From the NCBI GenBank assembly GCA_003558175.1, contig PWMO01000076.1, positions 1-13,068 of the forward strand: 13,068 nt of DNA. The letters run 5' to 3'. The translations under genes and the position numbers were made by a program. Every line of letters starts with the position of its first letter. Position 1 is the first letter of the stretch. A model generated the notes under the pieces. The model was not told where the DNA came from, made no database searches, and saw only the letters and a list, made by a program, of their open reading frames with translations. This document shows, piece by piece, positions 1 through 6,496 of this stretch. Source of the DNA: Spirochaetaceae bacterium. GTDB taxonomy: Bacteria; Spirochaetota; Spirochaetia; DSM-27196; PWMO01.

Positions 1-177
1 GTTCACCGACTTGAGCGTACTCTCGATGTTGATAACCACGCCGCGACGAAGCCCGAACGACGGACTTTCGCCGACCCCGGTTATCTGCAGTGTATCGTTC
101 TCGTCATACTCGCCGACAACCGCCGAAACCTTGGTGGTTCCGATATCGAGACCGACGATCATATCGTCCGAGGCCAC
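1..177 (-). CDS. ftsA: Cell division protein FtsA, N-terminal part (runs off the left edge)
   Basis: This is the actin-like ATPase that tethers FtsZ to the membrane and recruits later divisome proteins. Only the first 59 codons are in the window. Residues 6-16 read MIVGLDIGTTK, the phosphate-1 loop of the actin/Hsp70 fold, and the segment GLRRGVVINIEST that follows is the usual FtsA lead into subdomain 1C. I chose the GTG at 177 because GGGAGG lies 5 nt upstream and the codon directly abuts the ftsQ stop. The ATG at 162 is a possible alternative but would have no ribosome binding site at normal distance. The gene is the last visible member of the dcw operon and ftsZ is expected to follow outside the window. 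The identity is very sure; the C-terminal membrane-targeting helix cannot be checked. Confidence 0.96.
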   Translation of the reverse strand, partial: MASDDMIVGLDIGTTKVSAVVGEYDENDTLQITGVGESPSFGLRRGVVINIESTLKSVN

Positions 178-981
178 TCAGTCCTCCCTCAGCCGGTAGA
201 CAACTTCTCCGGCGCGGAAATCCAGTTCTGCCAGCGCCGAAAGTCTTCCCTCGCGCTGAAACACGTCCAACACCATCACGATATACTTGAACAGCGTTTC
301 GTCAAGGGTCGGCCCGATGCGCACCGGCACCGGATAACTCACCGGGTAGAGCAGGACCTCGAAGTCCTGCTGACCACGGCGGACGATGCGGTATTCGGAA
401 ATCTGGCGGAACAGCGTCGGCGCTGCGAGCTGCAGCGACTTCAGATCGGCGAGGAAGTCGTGCAACATGGCCGGCAGCTGCACCCCGGGGCGAACGCTCT
501 CAAGCTGCAAACCGGAGACAATCGGAAGATCCCAGTCGCTCAGGTCGGTTCCGACCTGGAAGACCACACCCTCTTCATCAAACACAACCGGAGGCAACGC
601 TCCACCCACCGTGGCAAAGGCGACCGCCAGTGGTTTGCGCGCTTCCAGAGCAATGCTCAGCGTATCCGGGAACGACTTCTGCACGTGCGCCTCACGTACC
701 AGTGGATGCTGCTCGAGATTGCGCCGCACCAGCTCGGTATCAAGCCCGAAGAAATACTCCGACTCGCCGATGCCGGCGATCTGCAGCAGTTCGGCCGAAC
801 TGAAGCCCAGCTCGCTCTCTACCGCCACGCGCCGGATCACCAGCACGTCGCGCAGCAGCAGCTGAAACAGCAGCTCCGCCGCAACCAATAGAAGCAGCAC
901 GGTAATGCCGCCGATCATTACCGGATGCAGCACGCGGCGTCTGCCGCGCGCGCGTCGGGCACCGAGTACCGCGTCAGCCAC
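178..981 (-). CDS. ftsQ: Cell division protein FtsQ/DivIB
   Basis: This bitopic divisome protein links early and late division proteins and binds FtsL/FtsB-type partners in the periplasm. The 267-residue product has a basic cytoplasmic tail (residues 1-18, rich in Arg), one membrane segment (about 20-43), a POTRA domain (about 46-120, starting at VIRRVAVES and containing the typical LVREAHVQKSFPDTL segment) and then the FtsQ beta domain. The length is normal for FtsQ. The start is a GTG at 981 inside GTGGCTGA, so it overlaps the ftsW stop by 8 nt, and GGGAGG lies just upstream. This means translational coupling to ftsW. The family call rests on domain order and on its place between ftsW and ftsA, because FtsQ sequences are poorly conserved. 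Confidence 0.93.
   Translation of the reverse strand: MADAVLGARRARGRRRVLHPVMIGGITVLLLLVAAELLFQLLLRDVLVIRRVAVESELGFSSAELLQIAGIGESEYFFGLDTELVRRNLEQHPLVREAHVQKSFPDTLSIALEARKPLAVAFATVGGALPPVVFDEEGVVFQVGTDLSDWDLPIVSGLQLESVRPGVQLPAMLHDFLADLKSLQLAAPTLFRQISEYRIVRRGQQDFEVLLYPVSYPVPVRIGPTLDETLFKYIVMVLDVFQREGRLSALAELDFRAGEVVYRLRED
183..188 (-). promoter_or_regulatory. Ribosome binding site deciding the ftsA start
   Basis: GGGAGG lies inside the 3' end of ftsQ, 5 nt before the GTG at 177. This spacing favours the GTG start over the in-frame ATG 15 nt further on, and it means that ftsA translation is initiated within the ftsQ coding sequence. Confidence 0.7.
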
Positions 982-2104
982 CGGTTTCCTCCCAATCGAC
1001 CTTGCGCGAGATGTTCAGCAACAGCCCGCACATGATCAGCGTAACAAACACCGAGGAGCCTCCAGAGGAGAAGAACGGCAGCGGAATGCCCGTTGCCGGC
1101 ACCAGACCCGACACAACCGCCATATTGAGCAGAGCCTGAAAGAAGATGCTGGTGGTAAGACCGAAGGCCAGAAACGAGTAAAAGCGGTTGTGACAGCGGT
1201 ACGCGAGACGGTAGCCGCGGTAGGCCAGCATGGCAAACAGCACCACAACCGCCGCCACGCCGATAAACCCCAGCTCCTCGGCAAGCACCGCGAACACGAA
1301 GTCCGAATGCGCCTCCGGCAGCCGACCCAGCTTGCGTACGCTGCCGCCGACTCCCGTGCCCCAGAGCCCGCCGTTGATCAGCGCGGCACGCGAAGTCAGA
1401 ATCTGGTATCCGGCCCCGGCGGGATCCCGGCCTGGATCGATAAACGCCAGCACCCGGTTGACCCGGTGCTCGCGCGTCAAAAGCAGCAGCAGCGAGACCG
1501 GAGCGACCATCGCACCGAGACTGACAAAGTAACGGATCGGCACCCCGGCAACGAAAAACAGCGCCATCGAAGTCACGATCACAAAGACCGCCGTCGAGAA
1601 ATCGTTCTGCAGGTAGATCAGCGCGACAAACAGTCCCACGACGATAACCGGCGGCAGAAGCGCGTTTACCGGATCATCGATCTGGTCCTGTTTGCGGCTC
1701 AGGATATGGGCCAGATAGAGGATCAGGGTAAGCTTGACCAGTTCCGACGGCTGGAACGAATACCCGAACAGAAACACCCAGCGGCGCGCTCCCAGAAATC
1801 GAACGCCGATGCCGGGCACGAAGGTCAGCACCATCAGTCCAAGAGTGGCAAAGATCAGCAGCGGCAACCAGGTTCTCAGTCGCTCGAGCGAGATGCGGGT
1901 TGCACCCAGCGCCACAAACGCCCCGAGTACAACCCAGAGCGACTGGCGGCGCAGGAAGTGCAGTGGGTCGGCAAAAAGGTTTTCGGCGCGGAAGTGCGAG
2001 GAAGAGAAGAGCATCGCGATGCCGGTTCCCACCAGCACCAGCAGCGCGGTGAGAAACACGAGGTCGATCTGCTGTTTCTTTACTCTCTCTGCGGCAAACA
2101 TCAT
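974..2104 (-). CDS. ftsW: Septal peptidoglycan glycosyltransferase FtsW
   Basis: This SEDS-family polymerase joins lipid II into glycan strands at the septum together with a class B penicillin-binding protein. The 376-residue membrane protein has many hydrophobic segments. It contains the SEDS motif LPEAHSDFVFAVLAEELGF, whose Asp is the essential periplasmic residue in this family, and the C-terminal signature PATGIPLPFFSSGGSS. I start at the ATG at 2104, which overlaps the mraY stop as ATGA and is followed directly by a second ATG at 2101. An open frame continues upstream to 2188, but that would overlap mraY by 88 nt and add 28 residues unlike any FtsW N-terminus. RodA is the alternative SEDS protein; the position between mraY and ftsQ makes FtsW far more likely. 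The partner PBP gene is not next to it. Confidence 0.95.
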   Translation of the reverse strand: MMFAAERVKKQQIDLVFLTALLVLVGTGIAMLFSSSHFRAENLFADPLHFLRRQSLWVVLGAFVALGATRISLERLRTWLPLLIFATLGLMVLTFVPGIGVRFLGARRWVFLFGYSFQPSELVKLTLILYLAHILSRKQDQIDDPVNALLPPVIVVGLFVALIYLQNDFSTAVFVIVTSMALFFVAGVPIRYFVSLGAMVAPVSLLLLLTREHRVNRVLAFIDPGRDPAGAGYQILTSRAALINGGLWGTGVGGSVRKLGRLPEAHSDFVFAVLAEELGFIGVAAVVVLFAMLAYRGYRLAYRCHNRFYSFLAFGLTTSIFFQALLNMAVVSGLVPATGIPLPFFSSGGSSVFVTLIMCGLLLNISRKVDWEETGG

Positions 2105-3180
2105 CGCAACTTCAGCGTCGAAAGACTGAGAATGGCAAACAGGCCGCCGATAATCCACAGGCGCATCACAACCTTGGTCTCCGGCCATCCCAGCATCTCA
2201 AAATGGTGATGCAGCGGCGCCATCAGAAAGACCCGCTTACCCCGTGTCTTGAAGGAAACCACCTGAATGATGACCGACAACACCTCCAGCACAAACACTC
2301 CGCCCACAATGACCAGCAGGATCTCCTTCTTGATCATCATCGCAACCGCGCCAATCGCACCCCCCAACGCCAGGCTGCCGGTGTCACCCATCATCACCTC
2401 GGCAGGGTGTGAGTTGTACCACAGGAACCCGACGCACGCTCCCACAACGGCCAGGCAGTAGATCGCCAGCTCGCCGCCGCCCGGGACAAACGCAATCTGC
2501 AGGTACTGGGCAAAGTCTACGCGCCCGGCGAGATACGCGAGCGCTGCAAAGGTCAGCCCCACCATAATCACCAGCCCGGTGGCCAGACCGTCCAATCCGT
2601 CGGTGAGGTTGACCGCGTTGGTGCACCCTACCAGCAGAAACACTCCAAAGGGGATGTAAAGCCACGACAGGTCGGTGATCGGATCCTTGAAGAAGGGAAA
2701 GAACAGCTGGGTGGTGGCCGCACCACCACGGCCGTAGAGCCAGAGCGTGATCACCACCGCCACCACGGTCTGCCCGGCAAACTTGACCCCGGCGCGCATG
2801 CCGTCGGAGTTTCGGCGGTAGAGCTTGAGGTAGTCGTCTATGAAGCCGATGGTGCCGAACGCCAGGACCGAGAACAGCGCCACCCAGGTGTAGTGGTTGG
2901 AGATATCCATCCACAAGATACCGGACACCACAATCGCCAGAATCATCAGCAGCCCGCCCATTGTGGGAGTGCCCGACTTGGCGTGATGCGTCTCCGGCCC
3001 ATCGGAGCGAATCGATTCCCCGGCCTCCTTGCGCCGCAACAGCGCGATCATGGACGGACCGAAGAGAAAACAGATCAGCAACGACGTAATTGCCGCGTAG
3101 GCCGCGCGAAACGTGATGTACTGAAAGACGTTGAACGGCGTGAAATAGCGGACCAGCGGAAACAGAAACTCATAAAACAT
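2101..3180 (-). CDS. mraY: Phospho-N-acetylmuramoyl-pentapeptide transferase MraY
   Basis: This integral membrane enzyme transfers phospho-MurNAc-pentapeptide from UDP to undecaprenyl phosphate and makes lipid I. The 359 residues match the family length. All family landmarks are visible: GPETHHAKSGTPTMGG (61-76), the Asp pair in FIDDYLK (D115, D116), NAVNLTDGLDGLA (188-200), the YNSHPAEVMMGDTG block (255-268) with the catalytic Asp at about 266, and the PLHHHFE loop (322-328). About ten membrane segments are apparent. The gene begins 4 nt after the murF stop, and its own stop overlaps the ftsW start. The enzyme acts directly after MurF in the pathway, so the gene order follows the biochemical order. 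No defect is seen. Confidence 0.98.
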   Translation of the reverse strand: MFYEFLFPLVRYFTPFNVFQYITFRAAYAAITSLLICFLFGPSMIALLRRKEAGESIRSDGPETHHAKSGTPTMGGLLMILAIVVSGILWMDISNHYTWVALFSVLAFGTIGFIDDYLKLYRRNSDGMRAGVKFAGQTVVAVVITLWLYGRGGAATTQLFFPFFKDPITDLSWLYIPFGVFLLVGCTNAVNLTDGLDGLATGLVIMVGLTFAALAYLAGRVDFAQYLQIAFVPGGGELAIYCLAVVGACVGFLWYNSHPAEVMMGDTGSLALGGAIGAVAMMIKKEILLVIVGGVFVLEVLSVIIQVVSFKTRGKRVFLMAPLHHHFEMLGWPETKVVMRLWIIGGLFAILSLSTLKLR

Positions 3181-3184
3181 GGCG

Positions 3185-4576
3185 CTACACCCTTTCTCCG
3201 ATTATGTGGGGCACCAGCCGCTCGAGTTCCAGGCTGCGGCTTCCTTTTATCAGCACCAGGTCGCCCTCGTGCACAACATCGCGAACTCCACTGAGCAGCT
3301 CTTCAAACGAGCGAAAGTACTGGATGCGACGGTCATTCTGCTCCAGCGCGCCGGGCGCAAACTCCTGGCCGAGCAGCAACACCGCGTCCACTCCAGAATC
3401 AAGCGCTTCCCTGATGACCGCCTGATGAGCCTCGGCGGTGTGGTCACCGAGCTCTTTCATGGCTCCGAGCACCGCCACGCGCTTGCCGGAAGTCGCCACC
3501 GAAGCCACGAAACGCAGCGCCGACTGCATCGATTCCGGATTGGCGTTGTAACAGTCCACCACCGCGGAGACATCGCCCTCGATAATCTGGCCGCGGCCGA
3601 ACAGCGGCCGCACCGATTCAAGCGCTTCGACCACCGCGGTTTCGGCCACGCCGTAGATCGTGGCGATGTGGATAGCGGCCAGGGCGTTGCGCACGCTGTG
3701 CTCACCGGGCAACGCCAGGCGGATGCTGCGGCTGCGCCACTGCAGCGTTGATCCGGACAGCCCGTGGCTGGTGCATCCCTGCCAGCCGTCGGTCGATCGA
3801 GGTCCGTACGGCTGCACCTTGCCGTTCACGCCTGCGGCGAGCTGATGGAACGCCGGCTCGTCTTCCCAGATCAGCAGCAGCTCTTCACCGCCAAACCGCG
3901 CCGTAATTGCTTTTTTCTCGTTAATGATCTGCTCGCGCGAGCCGATCTTACCGATATGGGCAGTCCCGATGTTGGTGATCACCGCAATGTCGGGACGCGC
4001 AATAGCCGCGAGCTGCCCCATTTCTCCGATCCGGTTCATCCCCATTTCCAGAACCGCCACCCGATGCTCCGCCTCGATGCCGAAGACCGACAGCGGAAGA
4101 CCGATATCGGAGTTCAGGTTGCCCTCGTTCACGAAGGCGGGCACGTGACTCCGCATGACCGCCCCGATCAACTCCTTGGTGGTGGTCTTGCCGTTACTGC
4201 CGGTGACGCCGATGATCTGCAGCTGCTGCATCCGTTCCCGGTGCGCCGCGGCGAGCCGCTGAAGCGCGGCCAGTGTATCGGAGACAATAAGACAGGCGGT
4301 CTTGGGGAATTCGGAAGCCAGAGTTGCAGCGTTCTGCACCAGGGCGAGTCCCGCCTCGGTGACCAGCACCCCGGCTGCTCCGCGGTCGAGAGCTTCACGC
4401 ACGAAGCGGTGGCCGTCGGTACGTTCGCCGGGAAGCGCCACAAAGAGCGCTCCCGGCGCCGCGGCACGCGAATCAACGCACACTGAGGAAAACTCAACAT
4501 TGGCCGAACCATGGGCGGCAGCGTCGAGCAGTGACGCGGCGTGCTGTGCCGTGAACAGAGGAGTGATTGAACCCAT
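3185..4576 (-). CDS. murF: UDP-MurNAc-tripeptide--D-alanyl-D-alanine ligase MurF
   Basis: This cytoplasmic Mur ligase adds D-Ala-D-Ala to UDP-MurNAc-tripeptide with ATP and finishes the soluble precursor used by MraY. The 463-residue protein has an N-terminal UDP-binding domain (about 1-115, with VCVDSRAAAPGALFVALPGE), the ATP loop TGSNGKTTTKE (125-135), the Mur ligase segment EMGMNRIGEMG (177-187) followed by ITNIGTAHI (200-208), and the DCYNANPESMQSAL block that starts the C-terminal domain. The motif NANPxSM near residue 340 and the KGSRSLELE end are typical of MurF rather than MurC, MurD or MurE. The ATG start follows the ftsL stop by 1 nt, and AGGAGG 4 nt upstream overlaps the end of ftsL. 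Confidence 0.97.
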   Translation of the reverse strand: MGSITPLFTAQHAASLLDAAAHGSANVEFSSVCVDSRAAAPGALFVALPGERTDGHRFVREALDRGAAGVLVTEAGLALVQNAATLASEFPKTACLIVSDTLAALQRLAAAHRERMQQLQIIGVTGSNGKTTTKELIGAVMRSHVPAFVNEGNLNSDIGLPLSVFGIEAEHRVAVLEMGMNRIGEMGQLAAIARPDIAVITNIGTAHIGKIGSREQIINEKKAITARFGGEELLLIWEDEPAFHQLAAGVNGKVQPYGPRSTDGWQGCTSHGLSGSTLQWRSRSIRLALPGEHSVRNALAAIHIATIYGVAETAVVEALESVRPLFGRGQIIEGDVSAVVDCYNANPESMQSALRFVASVATSGKRVAVLGAMKELGDHTAEAHQAVIREALDSGVDAVLLLGQEFAPGALEQNDRRIQYFRSFEELLSGVRDVVHEGDLVLIKGSRSLELERLVPHIIGERV

Positions 4577-4577
4577 G

Positions 4578-4853
4578 CTACCTCCTCGGCTCCAGCTGAA
4601 TGGTGAACACGCGAACGGGGTCGGGCCGCGTCAGACCGAGCTGCTCTTCGGCAATCTCGCGGATACGAGCCGGAGAACGCAGCACCGACAGACCTGCAAT
4701 CAACCGTTTGTTGTGCTCGATGGTTTCATGCTGTTGCTGCTCCTGTCTCGTCACCTCGCGCGACAGCGCCTGAAAGCGAAACGCCTGCCACGCGTTGGCA
4801 AACAGCAGCACCGGAAACAGCAGAGCAAGCAGAAGCAAACCATAGCGCTTCAC
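4578..4853 (-). CDS. ftsL: Cell division protein FtsL
   Basis: This small bitopic divisome protein forms a coiled-coil complex with FtsB/DivIC-type partners and FtsQ and activates FtsWI. The 91-residue product has a very short cytoplasmic tail, one membrane helix (about 5-22), a Gln/Glu-rich coiled coil (about 26-60, with REVTRQEQQQHETIEHNKRL) and the segment SPARIREIAEEQLGL, which is common in FtsL/FtsB proteins. The start is a GTG at 4853 that directly abuts the rsmH TGA; GAGAGG lies about 8 nt upstream, inside rsmH. Sequence conservation in FtsL is weak, so the name rests on size, topology, coiled coil and position after rsmH. The ftsI gene that usually follows ftsL is absent here. Confidence 0.88.
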   Translation of the reverse strand: MKRYGLLLLALLFPVLLFANAWQAFRFQALSREVTRQEQQQHETIEHNKRLIAGLSVLRSPARIREIAEEQLGLTRPDPVRVFTIQLEPRR

Positions 4854-5819
4854 TCAAGAAACCTCTCTGACCTTTTCGATTACCCGAAACTTCGCGCTTC
4901 GAGCAGCGGGATTGCTTCGGCACTCTTCGTCGTCGGCAACCAGCGGCCGCCGGGTGACCAGACTGAACTGCTCACCGTTGCCTTTCCGCTCACTCCAATG
5001 CATCTCACTACTATTCATCGGCGCATGCCCTGCGTCGATCGAGCGGTTCTTCCGCTCCCGGAACAGCTGCTTCACGATCCGGTCTTCCAGCGAGTGGAAC
5101 GAGATGACCCCCAGCCTGCCGCCAACATCCAGTACATCGAGCGCCGCCTCGAGGGCGCGCCGCAACCGCTGCAGTTCACCGTTTACCTCGATGCGCAGCG
5201 CCTGAAACGTCCGCGTAGCGGGATGGATCCGGCCGTGGCGATAGGCAACGGGGACCGAGGTGAAAACCACCTCGGCCAGGTCGTGAGCCGAAGCAATAGG
5301 AGCCTCACGCCGCCGACGCACAATCGCCGCCGCGATCCTGCGCGAATAGCGCTCTTCTCCCAACTGAAACAGGAGATCGGCCAGCTCACGCTCACCGTAC
5401 TGATTGACGATATCGGCGGCGCTCCGGCCCGATTCCGGATCTAAGCGCATATCCAGCTGCTCCTGCTCACGAAACGAAAACCCCCTGCCGGCCTGCTGAT
5501 AGTGAAACATCGATATCCCGAGATCGAACAGCACCACCCGCGGGCGTTCGGTCTCAGGATACGCCGAAAAATAGCGGTCAAACCAGACGTGCCGCAGCGA
5601 GAACCTCCCGCTGAACGGAGCGAGCCGCATTGCGGCCCGCTCCAGCATTACGGCATCCGCGTCCAGTCCAACCAGCTGCAGGTGAGGTGAGTGTTCCAGA
5701 AAGAGCGCCGAATGCCCCCCTTCTCCCACGGTAGCGTCGATAACCAGACCGGGTCCCGGCGGAGCCAGAAGCTCAATCACCTGCACCGGCATCACCGGAA
5801 CGTGTATCAGTTCGCTCAT
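4854..5819 (-). CDS. rsmH: 16S rRNA (cytosine1402-N4)-methyltransferase RsmH (MraW)
   Basis: This SAM-dependent enzyme methylates N4 of C1402 in 16S rRNA at the ribosomal P site and is a standard member of dcw clusters. The 321 residues show the SAM loop VIDATVGEGGHSALFL (26-41), the acidic residue of GLDAD (51-55), FDLGIS (98-103), the family signature RGFSF (112-116) followed by LDMRLD (122-127), and the C-terminal block GVISFHSLEDRIVKQLFR. The length fits the family (about 310). The ATG at 5819 lies 9 nt after the mraZ stop, and the binding site GAGGT overlaps that stop, so the two are translationally close. No odd features are seen. Confidence 0.97.
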   Translation of the reverse strand: MSELIHVPVMPVQVIELLAPPGPGLVIDATVGEGGHSALFLEHSPHLQLVGLDADAVMLERAAMRLAPFSGRFSLRHVWFDRYFSAYPETERPRVVLFDLGISMFHYQQAGRGFSFREQEQLDMRLDPESGRSAADIVNQYGERELADLLFQLGEERYSRRIAAAIVRRRREAPIASAHDLAEVVFTSVPVAYRHGRIHPATRTFQALRIEVNGELQRLRRALEAALDVLDVGGRLGVISFHSLEDRIVKQLFRERKNRSIDAGHAPMNSSEMHWSERKGNGEQFSLVTRRPLVADDEECRSNPAARSAKFRVIEKVREVS

Positions 5820-5828
5820 TGCGCTACC

Positions 5829-6269
5829 TCAGAAAGAAACGAGTCCTCCCAGTTCCTCGGCTGCCTCCTGAAACTCCTCCTCACTCTCGCTCAGATACGC
5901 GTCGTACTCAGCGACATCCCAGATTTCAACGTACTTTTTTATTCCCAGGATCAAGCAATCCCGCTGGAGCCCGGCAGCGACCTGCAGCGACTGCGGAATG
6001 TTGATTCTGCCGGCCTTGTCCAGTTCGACCTCCTGCGCCGGCGCGATTATCCTGCGCTGCAGCAATCTTGCCTTGCGGGTGAATGGTGAGGCAGCCCCCA
6101 TAAGGCTGTCCGACAGCGTTCTCCAGTGCTCCGGAGGAAACAGCCAGAGACAGCGATCAAGGCCGCGGGTGATCACCAGCACGTTGCCGGTGATCTCACC
6201 GCGGATCCGGGATGGTATGAGCAGCCTCCCCTTGTCGTCCAGTGCATTCTGAAACTGCCCCGTAATCAT
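5829..6269 (-). CDS. mraZ: Transcriptional regulator MraZ
   Basis: MraZ is a ring-forming DNA-binding protein that represses or tunes its own dcw operon by binding GTGGG-type direct repeats in front of its gene. The 146-residue product contains two tandem SpoVT/AbrB-like half-domains, each with the DxxGR motif: DDKGRLLIPSRIR (11-23) and ELDKAGRINIP (82-92). The C-terminal tail is acidic (SESEEEFQEAAEE). The length is normal. The ATG at 6269 is the only plausible start, since no other start codon exists in that frame through the repeat array; there is no strong ribosome binding site, only GCGGTTACGGG. Directly upstream is the matching operator array and promoter, which supports autoregulation. 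Confidence 0.97.
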   Translation of the reverse strand: MITGQFQNALDDKGRLLIPSRIRGEITGNVLVITRGLDRCLWLFPPEHWRTLSDSLMGAASPFTRKARLLQRRIIAPAQEVELDKAGRINIPQSLQVAAGLQRDCLILGIKKYVEIWDVAEYDAYLSESEEEFQEAAEELGGLVSF

Positions 6270-6273
6270 CCCG

Positions 6274-6313
6274 TAACCGCCACTTTCTACCGCAATTTCC
6301 CACTTTCTCCCAC
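6274..6313 (-). promoter_or_regulatory. Probable MraZ operator: four tandem 10-bp repeats
   Basis: Read on the minus strand the units are GTGGGAGAAA, GTGGGAAATT, GCGGTAGAAA and GTGGCGGTTA, in perfect 10-bp register. The first two carry the exact GTGGGA core and the last two are degenerate. MraZ of other bacteria is known to bind TGGG-type direct repeats at about 10-bp spacing near its own promoter. The array ends 4 nt before the mraZ start codon and begins about 10 nt after the predicted transcription start, so bound MraZ would sit on the 5' leader. Confidence 0.82.
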
Positions 6314-6323
6314 AAGTGTCTAC

Positions 6324-6351
6324 ATTCTATGGCATCTGGAGCGGATGTCAA
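6324..6351 (-). promoter_or_regulatory. Sigma70-type promoter of the dcw operon
   Basis: The -35 box TTGACA (6346-6351) is a perfect consensus match. It is followed by a 16-nt spacer and the -10 box TAGAAT (6324-6329), a five-of-six match to TATAAT. The predicted start of transcription is near 6317, just before the operator repeats. It is the strongest promoter-like sequence I see in the window. Confidence 0.78.
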
Positions 6352-6441
6352 CAGAGGTAGACAGAATAGTTCACGACTTTTTATCTGCTGCGATGAGATG
6401 GCTAAATACTTGTTTAGTAGTTCAGCTGTCTGGCAGTCCAG

Positions 6442-6465
6442 TTGTTGAGCGGCTTGTTGAACGGC
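6442..6465. repeat. 12-bp imperfect tandem repeat between the GH57 gene and the dcw promoter
   Basis: Two adjacent units, TTGTTGAGCGGC and TTGTTGAACGGC, differ at one base. They lie in the short non-coding gap after the GH57 stop. No function is evident; they could be a protein-binding site or a chance slippage product. Confidence 0.5.
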
Positions 6466-6470
6466 TCAGG

Positions 6471-6496
6471 CCGTGGTCAGCTGCCTGGAACCACGG
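6471..6496 (-). terminator. Hairpin spanning the GH57 stop codon, possible weak terminator
   Basis: A perfect 7-bp stem, CCGTGGT with ACCACGG, encloses a 12-nt loop and includes the GH57 stop codon. No T-run follows on the minus strand, so it is not a classical intrinsic terminator. It might slow transcription or protect the 3' end, and read-through toward the dcw operon remains possible. Confidence 0.3.

Noticed and set aside
2105..2188. Longer ftsW start at 2188
   Set aside because: It would overlap mraY by 88 nt and encode the mraY 3' end in another frame; the ATGA overlap at 2104 is the natural start.
905..2209. A 434-codon open frame on the plus strand opposite ftsW and ftsQ
   Set aside because: It is antisense to well-supported genes and its product is rich in Arg, Gln, His and Lys without domain signals. 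GC-rich coding DNA often leaves such frames open.
4302..5444. A 380-codon plus-strand frame opposite murF, ftsL and rsmH
   Set aside because: It crosses three certain genes in antisense and shows no recognisable motif.
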